DNA from: Takakia lepidozioides
Taxonomy: Eukaryota > Streptophyta > Takakiopsida > Takakiales > Takakiaceae
Assembly (NCBI GenBank): GCA_030704615.1
Contig: CM060732.1
Span: 12,834,001-12,898,000 of the forward strand
Length of the DNA: 64,000 nucleotides
Direction: 5' to 3'
Made by a program: the position numbers and the translations under genes. Within the stretch, counting starts at the first letter, position 1; each line of letters begins with the position of its first letter. A model generated the notes under the pieces. It was given only the letters and a program-made list of their open reading frames with translations, searched no databases and was not told the origin of the DNA. This document shows positions 1-12,009 of this stretch, in pieces.

Positions 1-80
1 TCCCCAGAGGATGCCTGGAATGAAGCCGACCAGACAATCACATCCACATTACAAGAAATGACCAAGAGTGTGTTAGCTAC

Positions 81-2560
81 ATGCTCGGCTCCCCATGCCC
101 TCCCCCAAACAACGCGATCAACACAAAACGGGGGCTATCTCATCACATCTCAACACATACCACACCATACGTCGCGCACTTGTTGTTATACCTCCCCCCC
201 CCGGCCCCCTTATTTAATAACTGGAGGACGGACCCACGCATCACTTGTTTAAACACCCTTCTCATATGTCAACCAATTATGCCCCCTCCTGCGGACGACC
301 CCTCCCTCCCTCAATGGCTCGCCTCCCTCTCCAAGCTCGGCCGGGAAGCAAAAAGAGCTGCATACCTTATCACTAAACAAAAAGCCTCCGCCAACCACAA
401 AAAATTTGTCACCACCTTTGGCCAACTACTACATGACCACCCTAAACGGGCCCACAAAGCTATCTTCAACCCTGCCATTAACCCGCCCATCGACTGCCTC
501 AAACACAGACTTGGGCACCTACTAACCAAACCTGTCGATATCAACACCGAAATCTGGCTCCAAGCCTCTTCTTCCTATACACCCACTGTAGACAACTGTC
601 TACATCCTAGACATCACTTACCCAACTGCATGTGTAAAGTCAAACATTACCCCTGGCACGATCTTGACGGCTTTTCTCTGGACTCACGTGGCTCCCCCAC
701 GGACCGCCTCCTTGACCTCTTCACAATTGGCCTATATGACTTGTGTGTAAAAGCTCTTCCTAAAGCAAAGGCCCCCGGAGATCTCAACCCTAATGCCATT
801 CTACAGTCACTTGACCCCCAATTTCATGCTCTGCTCTTCAAATTCTTCCGACTCTGCTACCAGCTCCAATGTATCCCACAATCCTAGAAGCATAGCCGAA
901 CCATTCTACTATTTAAAAAAGGCGACCCCACCAACCTCAGTAATTACAGACCCATTGCCCTTGCAAACACTATCTACAAACTATTCACTAGCACCCTTAC
1001 CACGATGCTATCTTCCTATGGCGAACAACACCGTATCCTAAGCGACCCCCAATAAGGCTTCCGCGCAACACGTAGCATCACCAGGCAAATCTAATATATC
1101 TTATCTGCCCTAGAAGACGCTAAACTCACGAAACAAGATATCTACCTCCTCTACATTGACTTTAAGAACGCCTTTGGCTCCATGGACCACCCCTGTCTAC
1201 TCCCCATCATGGCAGACTTGGGTTACCCTATAGATGCCATCCAACTCATCGGGAACATTTACACCAACAGTACCACTGAATACACAGGTTTTACTATGGC
1301 ACCACCTCCCCTATTCCCATCCTTCGTGGTACCATCCAAGGGGACACTCTGAGCCCCTACCTATTCATCATCTTTCTAGAACCTCTCCTACGCTGGTTTG
1401 CCCAAGGCAACTTAGGCTACCACTACAAAACCTCCCCCAATGAAATCTCAGCGGCAGCATATGCGGACAACCTTGCTATTCTCGCACACAAGCCTCAGCA
1501 CCTCAACCGACAGGCGGACAAATTATCCCGCTTTAATCAATGGTCTGGTATGGAACTAAGCCTCAATAAATGTGCGGTCACCGCTGCTACCCACGGCAGT
1601 AAGCTCACAAAATCCACGATAGCTTCCCACTGCATGCTCCATCTACACTATCAACAAAAATCTTTCCCCTTTTTGGGCCCGGATGAACCCACACCTACCT
1701 AGGCATACAATTGGTTCCATCACTAACCTGGCATATACAAAGGAACACCACTCTTTCCAAACTAACCAACAAGAGTTTAGCTCTATTCATTGCCCCCATC
1801 TCCATCCGTCCTAAACTAACTATCATCCAAAGAGTTCTCAACCCTCAAATCCAATACACCTTTCACGCGGCCCCCTTCTCTATACCGGATATCAAACTAC
1901 TCGACGCCAATATTATCCAACTCAAACGCATTTGTGGCCTCCCCACCAGCACCCCTAACATTCTTACCCAACTTCCACATGACAGTATTGGGATTGGTTC
2001 TAGCCCCTTGATCATCTCATATTCCCACACCCTCGGCTCACAACTTATCGAGGCTCCTAACGACCCAGGCCGTCTCGGTCTAATCTTTCAAGGTCTCCTT
2101 AAACACATAGCTATAAATATAATGGCTTATATTCCCTCCCTACCCTCCACCACAATCTTGCCTCCATTCCCCCACCGCCCGTACGCTATTTATCCTACGC
2201 CAATTAAAAATCAGCATTCAAACCGACCTTCCCGGATACCCCAACTCCATATCTCAACTTGAACGGGCATGGCTCAGTAGCCCAGTCTTCACACAATTCA
2301 AAACCAACCACCCCCGTGAAAGGAAACTTGTCCTTGCCTACTTTAAAGCACGCCATATTACCACTCTCACCCAACTCACCACTGCCACGGGGAACCGGCT
2401 ACTTACCCCACACCAATTTACCCTGAAACATTCTCGTGCTACCATCAAAACATGCAGATACCTGCTTCATCTCCGATCTTTATTTTGCCACCAGACCGCC
2501 TCGTGCACCCTCGACTATGACCTACCATGCCCACTCTTCTCCCATCATAAGCAAGACATC
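81..2560 (+). pseudogene. LINE copy A reverse transcriptase, broken
   Basis: The frame from 81 carries a pre-RT region and then RT fingers: FKKGDPTNLSNYRPIAL near 907-957 and a palm motif YIDFKNAFGSMDH near 1152-1190. Stops at 885-887, 1053-1055 and 1092-1094 interrupt it. A one-base deletion near 1290 moves the frame, after which GTIQGDTLSPYLF is read. The catalytic box is Y-A-D-N at 1460-1471, so the second Asp of YADD is lost. Another one-base loss near 1690 shifts into the 1711-2262 frame (LGIQLVPSLTWH, the RT thumb). Copy B keeps YADD at 31526-31537. The family assignment to LINE RT is secure; the exact clade is not. Confidence 0.88.
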
Positions 2561-2744
2561 CTCCCAAATTTCAGAACAGCCCCAGCCCCCTCCATATTAC
2601 AACAACTCATGACCTCCCATAACACTCCGGACACCCTCTCCCCAACTCCCCCCCCCCCCAGCCCCGTTAATTGCCTTGAGCAACTTTCCCCCTACCCTCT
2701 AAACCCCCCCACCCCCCTCCTTCCCCCTGCCTAGCCAACCCCGA

Positions 2745-3417
2745 CCACCCCAAGGCCTTCATCATTGAAACTATTCTCGGCATCAAGACTCAAACCTCCC
2801 TCGACGTACATGGCGCCACTTGTGTTGACACATATTACCTATGTAAATGGGCGGGTTTCCCTGCATCTGAGAATAGTTGGCAGATCAAAGACGACCTCTT
2901 TGGAACCCATGATGATTGCGACCCTACTCACAACCATCGCCTCCTTATCACCTTCTACAAAACAACTAACACCAATTACTTAACGTACACCCACCAACAT
3001 CATGTATCTCAAATCCAACCAATAGACACTCGATACATCCGTACCCCCTTGAACGCCCCACATATACATATACATATCTCTGAATGCAACCCCGACAAAG
3101 ATATTGACCAAATCTCCCCCATTATCTGCCCTAGGCGTCGGGCATCCCATATCTACACACTTAACGGTCACTTCACCGGCTCCATCTCCAATGTCAGGCT
3201 TGCCTGGCTCTGGGACAGATATGACGCCTCCTCAACTGACGCCACCTCCCTACAGCCCCCAAAACAAGACTTTGCCACTGAGGTCTGCTGGCTTGTTGAC
3301 CAATATTTACGCAATACCCCCACCAAAAAACCCCACACCCCCGACAAACTAACTCAAGCATATACCCATAGCACTATACCCTCTGACATCCTCAAATTCC
3401 TCATCTCTACATTCTAG
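2745..3417 (+). pseudogene. Chromodomain-like module plus conserved unnamed region of LINE copy A
   Basis: In the frame of 2757, FIIETILG is followed about 20 residues later by YYLCKWAGFPASENSWQIKD. This fits the chromodomain pattern (aromatic-x-VExIL, then YLVKWKGY, then NTWEP), with F, W and F at the three aromatic-cage positions. The match continues into a region of about 130 residues (IHIHISECNPDKDI, then VRLAWLWDRYD) that is conserved in copy B (VHIHITECNSDKD, DRLAWLWAKY) and that I do not recognise. The 3049-3417 frame covers that part. The module lies between RT and RNase H, where known LINEs have only a linker. Confidence 0.68.
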
Positions 3418-4049
3418 CTTACCCACTCCTACTACTCCAGCCCACTTACATGCCCCCTTGAGCTTTCTTCTTACGCCAGCCCGCACCCCCGAGACTGTGT
3501 ATTCGGAGCCTTCGGCCCCGCTACCCGACACTCTTGGTCAGGAGGTGGCCTTGCGCACCCACCTCCCGGGCCCCTCACGCATGAAGCTCTTCTATGGGCG
3601 CGCCTCACCGCCCACTCCTCTTCCTCCGCCTCCACTATTCTCATTCTTACACAACAAAACTCACCTGACCTCCAACACCCCCTTCTACAACTTCCCCCAG
3701 AAGTGATACCATTAGCCGTTAATGAACCCAACCATCTTCACTACACAGACAACCCACCTTTCCCAAAATACCTCCGCCACAAAGAAACTACTCTGACCCT
3801 AATTCTCCTTGTCCAAGCTACCTCATGCCCCCCCGTACCCATCGATTTCCCCGTGCATCTCACTCGTCTACTTTCCGATACCCATAACATGTTACTCACC
3901 CCATACTCACCTCCTCCAACATGCAACCCTACCGCTAGACCACCCACTAAGCTAAAAGCATGGACCTTAGCGCCCCCCCCCCGCCCTAGCCCCACTCATA
4001 CTATCTCCCACAACGCCCCCCCGGTTCATCTTGGGCCCACTTCCCCTAA

Positions 4050-5440
4050 ATACCCCCCCCCTCCATTCCCATTACACAGACGGCTCCCAATCTGGCTCCC
4101 GCGCCGGATATGGCGTCTACCATGCCGCTACTAACAAGGGAATCGCTCATCGCCTCCCAGGCCCTGCGACCATACTCCGCGCCGAACTTATGGCCATTTT
4201 TTGAAGCTCTGTCACAACTAACCTCGTTCCCACCCCCATACTACCTCTTCACGGATAGCCTAAATTCTCTCTTTATTCTTCGCAACCACTTGGCTTGTCC
4301 CTCCTTCCACCTCCACCACCCCGACCGAAACCTTATCACCGCCATTATCAACCTAGCCATCTCCATCAATCAACCTCTTCATTTTCTCAAAGTTTGTTCA
4401 CACACAGGTATCCACGGCAACGAGGAGGCTGACCTCCTCACCCAACTGGGTGCCTCCCAACCTCCAGTTGAACCCTCAGATGACCCCATACACATCGCTC
4501 ATACTCATCCCTTCTGGCTAATACACCCAATCCCTGGCCCCCCAGAGTCCAGACCCATCCGAAATCTCCTGACTTCCCTGCTTAAAGAAGCCAATAAAGA
4601 GGCCTCTACCTCTCTCAGCCATACCAAACTTCATATCCAAAAATGGACCCTCTTCGATGTACTCCACCACAAACTCTCCAACCACTTTTGGCACACCAAA
4701 GCTGCATTAGACGCACAAATACGACAAACCCTTAAATTTCGATATGCCCAGTACATGGGCCCACCAACGCAAACACACCTTCTGGCCAACCGTATACCCC
4801 TCACCAAACTGCCCTCTGTGCTCCTACATCCATGCCACACGTGATACCTGGCTCCACCTTCTTAGTGAATGCCCCCACCCAGTCATTCACGGGCTTTGTA
4901 TTGCACGATACAATCACGCCGTATGGCACATCCACAAACTCCTACAACGACGTAATAAAACTCGATGGTTCTCACTTATCAATGCGGGCACCTACCAAGG
5001 TCGGCCCCCAGACCATATGGTACCTACGTGGCTTCTCCCATGTATATGCCGCCCTCACACATCATGCACATGCCCTTCCCGCCTCTGTCCGGATATCTTT
5101 GTCGTCTAGGGGCTCCCCATCAACGTCCCACCACCCTCTGCCCCGTCCCCCGCTATTACCATACACTTCTTAGAATTCACATTCTGCCATGACCGCTACC
5201 CCAGCTCCTCCATCCTAGAGAAACGCCAAAAATATGCACCACTTATTCTTGCTATTCGCCGGAGGGGTTGGACCCCTCACTGTCATCATTGCCGGCACCA
5301 GAGGGGGCATCCACAATGCCAACATCTCTGAACTTCACAATAACTTTAAACTCCCCATCATTTCTATCCATAAATGCTTCAAAGCCATACACCTCACGGC
5401 CCTCTACTCTCTCACTGCTATCATCACCAACAAACGATAG
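4050..5440 (+). pseudogene. LINE copy A RNase H and C-terminal zinc-finger region, frameshifted
   Basis: RNase H motifs run in order: HYTDGS (first Asp near 4079), RAELMAIF (Glu), FTDSLNS (Asp near 4250) and HTGIHGNEEADLL (His and last Asp near 4400-4435). All four acidic residues are present. A T6 run at 4197-4202 carries one extra T and breaks the frame after RAELMAIF; the 4110-4844 frame then continues. Farther on, CPLCSY, 8 residues, then WLHLLSECPHPVIHG forms the zf-RVT type Cys-Cys-His-Cys finger that ends many LINE proteins. The tail (HCHD-like segment, then KAIHLTALYSLTAIITNKR) matches copy B. Confidence 0.85.
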
Positions 5441-5681
5441 CTCGAATCAAACATGGCTCATGCCTCATAGATACATATAGTTGGTTACCTGACGAGCACC
5501 CTTGGGGTGCCCCTCACGGGCCCCCATTGGGTGCCATGCGGTACCGCCTCTACCGGATGCCACCCCCCCATACTGGTTACTTGGTGTCCCCTGGACACCG
5601 GTTTTACATAGGGCCCACCCCTAAAAAGGGGCAGTAGCCGCAAGGCGAAGTGGCTCTTAGTTACGCCGGCCACGGCCGGAG

Positions 5682-5684
<3 letters not shown>

Positions 5685-5724
<40 letters not shown>
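5685..5724 (+). repeat. (TC)20 microsatellite at the LINE copy A 3' end
   Basis: A pure TC run follows GGAGTCT directly. Copy B ends at the same point with GGAATCTTCTC. The run therefore looks like an expanded LINE tail in place of poly(A). Confidence 0.9.
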
Positions 5725-5727
<3 letters not shown>

Positions 5728-6145
5728 GAAAACCAGATGCTCTTTCTCGACGATCGTATCTTGCGCCAAAAGAAGAGGACGCAATTTTCGACCAACAGAA
5801 ATCCATCATCTTGAAACCTGCAAATCTCGAATTGAATATTCTATCCATGTTCACCTATGACGATGCAGAGATCATAAAGGAGATTCAAGAAGCACTGAAG
5901 AGCGACCAATTTGCTAAAACACTATGAAGTCAACTGAATCAACCTCAAAACCACCAACATGTTACAAATGATTTCGAATTCAAAGATGGTTACTTTACTT
6001 CAAGGGACTTCTCTATGTACCTCCAGACCTATACAACTTTGAATTCTTCAAACAGGTCACGATCTTCCGGCTGCAGGACATTTCGACTTCAACAATACAA
6101 TGGAATTGATATCTAGGGACTATTGATGGCCGCAGATGTGGAAAC
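5725..6145 (+). pseudogene. Ty3/gypsy chromovirus pol, left part (RNase H end and integrase N-terminus)
   Basis: Translation gives KPDALSRR, the usual end of a gypsy RNase H, and then a linker. A stop (TGA at about 5925) and a frame change follow, then AGHFDFNNTMELISRDYWWP, the His-rich start of a gypsy integrase. At 6137-6145 the reading stops in TGTGGAAAC, the target duplication of the giant DNA transposon. The integrase continues in the same frame at 18083. The left end meets LINE copy A. Confidence 0.85.
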
Positions 6146-6174
6146 GGGGGTTGCTATTCCATGAGCTCATGAGC
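6137..6174 (+). repeat. Left target duplication (6137-6145) and left TIR (6146-6174)
   Basis: The duplication TGTGGAAAC is followed by GGGGGTTGCTATTCCATGAG. The subterminal region to about 6345 has repeated CATGAGC/GCTCATG words, also seen at the right end. Confidence 0.88.
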
Positions 6175-6384
6175 GGGCATGGCTCACCCATGAGCCGCAA
6201 AGTAACTCACTTCGAATTTCGGCAGATTTTTTTCGGGCCAAAAACTATAAAATAATCGAAAATCGAAGATTTCCGCGCTCATGCTGGAAGCACTCCGCTC
6301 ATGAGTACCAGTGTACGCTCATGACTTGGAGCCCAGGCTCATGGACCGCCAGGCCAGGTCATAGAAAAACTGAATTCTGGGCAA

Positions 6385-6860
6385 TAACGGCACCGAAATT
6401 ATCCCAGAGGCAGAGACGCAAGCGGAATTAGGATCCGGGTTTGCAGACTCCGAAAACGCAATGGCGACCTATAACCGTGGATAGTACTATTGCAGAAGTG
6501 CAGGATGGTTGGGTATAACGGCGCCGTAATTGGGCACAGGAAAAGAAATAGCCGGCTGAAGGCTCGGGAGTGAAGCCAACAACGGTGAAAGTAATTGGGT
6601 TCCGCCAACCAAATACCCGGCTACATCCTCCGGAGTGCAGGCGATAACGGCGCCGAAATGGGCCCTGGAAACCAAATACTCAGCTGAAGCCACCGGAGTG
6701 CAACCGATAACGGCGCCGAAATTGGGTCCGGAAACCAAATACCCGGCTGAAGGCTGGGGATTGCAAGCAATAACGGCGCTAAAATTGACATGCGAAACAA
6801 AATTCTCGGCTGAAGCTTCCGCACTCCATCTAATAACGGCGCCGAAATTGGGCTTCGGAG
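6385..6860. repeat. Left 64-bp phased palindrome array of the giant element
   Basis: Cores (GGCGCC or one-base variants within AACGGCGCCGAAAT) start at 6389, 6520, 6584, 6649, 6712, 6775 and 6838. Spacing is 63-65 bp (131 bp, two units, for the first pair). The spacer contains a repeated AAATACCCGGCTGAAG segment. It is probably a subterminal protein-binding array; the binding role is inference. Confidence 0.85.
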
Positions 6861-6970
6861 AGCAAATACCCGCCTTACGGTGAGGGAGGCCTTGCTCTCA
6901 TTTTGCTCGTCACTCTTCTCTGTTGTGCCCATCTCCTCCCTGCTTTGAGTTCGTGCTGTGTCGTGATGCC

Positions 6971-7522
6971 ATGTCGTGCCCGAATCACATCTATCGACGC
7001 CAGACGGGAGTCATTTTCCCGAAAGCAGACGACATCATTGTCTTCCTGGATGTTTACAGGGACGATCCTCGACTTGTCCAGCTGAGAGCAATGGAGTTTC
7101 TTCCAGGATTGCACGATTCTCCTGGACCCCGGCTGGGGAGCAGGTGGTTCCTACGCATCATGGACCTGGACTTTCCGCATGTGTGGGAGCCGAACAGATC
7201 ACGCACAACGTTGCTGTATCGCTGGAATTGTTGCGAGTGGACGTATGATGAGTGCATAGGTAAAAACTTGACGCGTGGACGGACTGGCTCGGAAAGTGGG
7301 GACATTCTCTTTAGTTATGAGGATGAGGAGGAGGGGAACACAGGGCCCACTATGAAAATGTCCTTCTACCAAGGGGGCGCTATCGATAAACACGACATCC
7401 TCGTTAGTTTCAACCGGGCGACAGAAACCACTGACATTTTGTTCAAATATAGGCACCCGGTCACTGAGGAGGTCCTTGAGAGGCCAGTTAGAGTTCCTTC
7501 TTCTTGGGCGAGGGGACCATAG
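6971..7522 (+). CDS. Unknown 183-aa protein of the giant element
   Basis: An open frame runs upstream to 6923. The Met at 6971 (MSCPNHIYRRQTG) is preferred because the residues before it look like leader rather than protein. The product is mixed alpha/beta in composition, with GSRWFLRIMDLDFPHVWEP, a Cys pair (WNCCEW), an acidic stretch SYEDEEEGN and a basic C-terminal end. No transmembrane segment or known motif is visible, and I do not recognise the family. It lies just inside the left array, transcribed towards the convergent transposase gene. It has no internal stop, unlike the other cargo gene. A further intron or upstream exon cannot be excluded. Confidence 0.55.
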   Translation: MSCPNHIYRRQTGVIFPKADDIIVFLDVYRDDPRLVQLRAMEFLPGLHDSPGPRLGSRWFLRIMDLDFPHVWEPNRSRTTLLYRWNCCEWTYDECIGKNLTRGRTGSESGDILFSYEDEEEGNTGPTMKMSFYQGGAIDKHDILVSFNRATETTDILFKYRHPVTEEVLERPVRVPSSWARGP

Positions 7523-8180
7523 GTCTTGCATGCTAGAGTAGACATGTTTCAACTCGCTGACACTCATGGCACATACATTTTCATTCAGAAATCAAGCAGG
7601 GAATATACATGCTTGGATAATCTTCTGTTAAGGTTTTTTGCAATTCACTGCCAATATGCTGGGACGTGTCCTTTGTCGTATGGATTGCTGTTTGCACAAG
7701 GTGCAATATGCAAATGCTGGAATGTGCAGTAGGACCCTTCCCACTGGGACACAGAACTAGCAATCTTGTAAATGCATCACATTTGTAAGAATGTATTTGT
7801 AGCAAATTGGAGTCTTCTCATAAAGGTGGACGAAAACGCCAGGATGGGCTGCGAAATCACTACAAATTGAATGAAGAGCAGTAACAAGGAAGCACTATGC
7901 AGTACACAGACCATAAACGGCGCTGAAATAGGCCTCAATGCCCGTTAATCTCCACTTAATGTATGCTTTACTCGGATCCATTTGTAGACAACCAAAATAA
8001 AAAAAAGCATGCGCATGCCATTCATGGCCAAAAACCATATTCTCATGTATTGCTGCACCAAAATTCACCTATAGCCATGGCGATGCGGCACCACCAAGTG
8101 TATAATTCCTCACAAAAAAATAGGGTGCAAGAAGATGAATGTAATATAATTGCCACTTTCTCCTTCCCGAATGTGGAATG
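7523..8180. other. Spacer between the convergent ORF and the transposase gene
   Basis: No gene is supported. It should hold both 3' UTRs. A single degenerate palindrome (ACGGCGCTGAAAT) lies near 7917-7930. Short ORFs here show no motif. Confidence 0.5.
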
Positions 8181-11100
8181 TCAAGCAGTCCGACCAGTAT
8201 CCTGCCGTAGGGCCTTGTGCAGCTCGTTGAAACTCAGTGTTGGAGCATGGATGAAGACGTCCACTGCGGATATGCAACTCATGCGCTTCATAAAAATGTA
8301 ATAAAGGTGTTTGCAGGGGACGTATGCTGCATTCTTCGATTCCATAACAAGGAAGTCCTCACAGTTGCAAGCTGGGTACTGTGAAACCGTGATTGCATAC
8401 ACGACACTGCGCGCAGCAGACCCGGCTGTTGACAACTGAAATATGCGCCCCATCCCGGGGTGAGGAACATCCCTGCAACCTTGCACTATGCAGGGCATTG
8501 CAAGAGCGTTGGCCATCCTGGTGTCGTTCGCCTTTGTTGGTGGCCGCCGTCTTTTCAGTTTCCCCCACCGATGGGTGGGCCAAGCTGCGGGGTCACCCAC
8601 CGGTATGCGGGGCGAAGAGCTTCTCGTGGGAGGAGGATGACGATTGGGAATTGGATTTCGTGGAACGTCTGTCCTCTCCACCAGTCGAAACCCTGCACTT
8701 CCTAGAGCGTCTGCCTCCTCCAGGGTAAGATCTGTACCAGTTGCCACAGGCCAGACTGCCGGTGGTTCAGGCATGCCTTGTACACCATACTTGGGCTTGC
8801 CGAACACACACGACATGATGTCGTGCCTGCAGAACCAAAACTCCTTCAGTGTGGCCTCCACAAACTTTGCGCACACAAATCTCCCTGTGAAGCAAGGGGC
8901 AGGCACACCGCCCTGCGGGCTCCTCCGAATCATCTCATTGCATCTCTGGTTGGTGTCGACACGAACAGCACAACATTTGCCACGAAATGTCGGACGGGTC
9001 CGTGCAATTCTCCACTGCGAGGCCGACACATCTCGCTCCACGATTGGAATGCTGTATTGGGTAACAAAAACAGGAGCAACATGCTCATCCTCGGCATGTT
9101 GTCCCGAGTCTGGCAGCGATTCCATGGATGCTGCACAAGAGGGGGTACGAGTCCTGCTTCGTGGAGGCGTGGGACGCAACATCGTTGCGCCCCGAGGTTG
9201 AGTGCGGATGTTCATATCTGATCTCCATGAATCCCCATCCCCTCCGGGCATGTCCTCAATTCTTCTCTTCACCGGCCGGCTGCGGACATCGCCCTCCAGG
9301 CAGTTCCCCCGACTGTGTAACGGCGTTGACCTTATTGTTTCCCGCAATGCAGCAGTCCATTTTTTGGGATCGGTCGAACGATGCGCCGCCCTCATCAGCA
9401 TCTCCTGCCTGTCTGGTCCGATACCCCATTGCTTTCCTCCCAGAAACTGGTAGTAATGAGATTGTTGCATGATGGCCCTCACAATATCTTCTGTTGTTGC
9501 TGTCAACATGTCAACGAGATGTGCCACAGAGGAAGCACGCCAGGAAGAGATGTTCATCGTCGGCATATCCGTGTCATCCTCCAAGCTCATGTCCTGTTGA
9601 AGGAAATTAGAAATGTCACTGATTGTGGAGAATGTCCAAGCACAAAACAGAACAATTGTCAAGTACAGAAATGTGTTACCTGTCTCATGTAGTCTCCAAA
9701 CTGGCGGAATCTATAGTGCCACCACGCAAGCCACGTTTGCAGTTCTGGCTGATCTTTCACATCCACTGCCCCTGAAGACACCCACCAGGCGCGTATGGTT
9801 GCAAACTCGGTCTCCGCCTCGTCGATGAAATTCGCATTTTTCCACGCTAGGCACATACTGATATGATCCTGCCGGTGGCGTGACGCCACGAACCTTTTCG
9901 TGTTTTGCGTCAAACTCTGCATGAAGTGGAACCCGCAAGATCTCTCCTTTCCTTCCATTGGAGTCTTTGGGTCGTCCCCATATACCCTCCTAACTGCAGC
10001 CCAGTTCGCCTGGGCATTGTCAGCCATGAAGCCCCTAAAATCGGGAGGGGGCAACTTGGCTCTCGCCATTTGCTCATTAATTCCGCGCCACATATGCAAC
10101 TCCGAATCTGTGTCTTCTCCCTTCATTTCGCAGATAGCAATGGTCATCAACTTTCTGCAATGTGGGTCGTATACATGTGCCCCCATTGTCACCCAATCGT
10201 GGTTGGTAATTCGCCGGATGTGGTCGAACATGACCCAACAATTTGAGAGGTCTCCACTGGTCATCCGCTTCACCAAATCGACGCCGCTCCCCGGTCCGCA
10301 CGTTGACATCTTAAATATGAAGCACCTGTCCGTCTCCGAGCCTTGACCAGGAAAGAAGCTGCCTTGGATGAAGTCGTAGCCGCATGTGCGCTTCACTTCC
10401 AAGATGGAGTGCATGTCTGATCCTCTTCCGATTCGTTTCTTGCAGCCGACAATGTGGTTCCTGACATTGGGGCTGCACACATGGGAGACAGCTTCCAACA
10501 GGTCCTTCATGTCCCCCTCGCCCAGCTTCTCTCTTGTGCTTCCGTCCTCCGACATTATTCTGCTAATTGCAATCCTATGTGCCGATGCGAGCTGTATCTG
10601 CTTTGGTTTTGCACCCGACCTCAACCTCACCTCCTCCTTGATAATATCCTGGGCTTGTTGAAAAGCGACTCTGCAATTGCCTCTGGCGAGGGGGTGCTCA
10701 TGCTTTCCGATGTGAATGCATGCTCTGGTGCACGTTTGGCCGACGGTCCCGACGTAGTACTGCTTGGCGTTGCACACTGCCATGCACGTAGGGGCTGCGT
10801 TGCAATGGGCACACTTGAACGTCCCTGCAGGAACTCTACCTTGAGGCCAAAATGGGGTCGACGAATTGCCAATCCAGTCAGTCTCATTCCTGGTGCCTTT
10901 GCTAGTGTAATGGTAACATGTGCTCGAGAAACATTTAAGATGCCCAGCACACAATACATATCTCACTCGAACTCCATCACCCAGGTTGGACGATGAAGTT
11001 TTGGTGACACACCAAGGGTGGCCGTCATGTTTCCTGTTCATTCCTGCGAGCATGCCGTCTAGGCCTGCGCCTGCCGGCACTGGAGGGAATTCGTAGATAG

Positions 11101-11869
11101 CATTCCCATCCACAACATCAGGCAAAGTTTCCACAGAATGGATTGGAGTTTTCGCGTAATCAAGCCTAAGAAGGTCACTGGAGCGGGAACCCGTTGTCTT
11201 CATCCTCCGCAATATGTCGATTATTGAGCAGACGGAAGTTGAGTCGGACGGTGTATGCTGCACATTCCTAGTGACGGACGACTTCGAAACATACGATGGA
11301 AGGACCATACAGTCTTCATCGTCACTGGATAAGTCGTGGACGACTGTTTCCCTGTTTTCCTGGATTTCCCTTTTCACATGTTTGGGCTTCTCTGCTTGTG
11401 AAGAGGTGCCCACATCCTTCACATCTTGCATGCCAGACCCTCTTGTGGAAGTAGGATCAACCAAGTTCCAGCGTGGGAACTCTTTAGGCACGATTTCACC
11501 AATGGCACTGTACCGGATGGATTCAGAAGCTGGGAGCCGCCACTCTTTGCCTTTTCCGAAATCTGCATGCAGAATGACGGCACTTTCCAGAAAATTTCCA
11601 TAAGCATCCTTCGTCTCCTCTTCCAAAAACACCGTTCCAGGGCGGAGCCCGAACTTCACACACAAGTACTGCTCAGTGACAATCGCAAATCCTTGGTCGC
11701 AGGGTATTTTAGCTTTCAGAGAATCAGGATGGAAGTACACGTTTACCCAAACACGGGAGTCCATTTTGAAGACGGGACCTCTCGGTACGCTCCGCAGCGA
11801 AGTCCTGCAATGAGAAGAGTGTGTCCTACCTAATAACACAAATGATTTTCTGGAGGATTCCGTATCCAA
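8181..11869 (-). CDS. MULE-type transposase with SWIM zinc finger, one intron
   Basis: Exon 1 (11869-9680, 730 codons) and exon 2 (9593-8181) join across an 86-bp intron (9594-9679) that starts GTAACAC and ends CTTCAACAG. The join keeps the frame and gives about 1200 aa. Translation may instead start at Met36 (MDSRVW). Residues 307-392 hold Cys/His clusters ending HIGKHEHP, like the WRKY-GCM1-type fingers of Mutator transposases. The catalytic region has Asp549 (VMFDHIRR), Asp617 (FMADNAQANW) and Cys645-x2-His648. The third acidic residue is not assigned. A SWIM finger (CNC near 1139-1141, PCKH near 1156-1159) lies close to the C-terminus. The frame has no stops, so the protein could be active. 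It faces away from the cargo gene across the central palindrome array, so the two may share a control region. Confidence 0.88.
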
Positions 11870-12009
11870 CAGGATGGGTGATCAGTGCACGTAAAGATGA
11901 AGGTGTGTAACGTACGTTACAAAAACGGACGACAACAGCAAGTTCATATCGGATATTTGGTGCCTGAATTGTAATGTACAACCACTTGGGCTACAATAAA
12001 TCAGGCCTT

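Larger units (their letters stand above)
1..5724 (+). mobile_element. LINE (non-LTR retrotransposon) copy A, 5' end outside the window
   Basis: Order seen: reverse transcriptase (about 0.9-2.3 kb), chromodomain-like module (2745-2905), a conserved unnamed region (to 3417), RNase H (about 4060-4470), a Cys/His zinc finger (about 4800-4920) and a 3' region ending in a TC run. Copy B at 28734-35795 has the same order and the same last 90 bp (GAAGTGGCTCTTAGTTACGC is shared exactly). The sense strand is rich in C and poor in G. Several stops and single-base shifts make it non-functional. Its right end abuts gypsy pol sequence at 5725, so it probably inserted into that element. The left flank is not visible, so a target duplication cannot be checked. 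Confidence 0.9.

Noticed and set aside
5485-5784. Minus-strand ORF with a long Glu-Arg repeat
   Set aside because: It is only the translation of the (TC)20 microsatellite at the LINE end.
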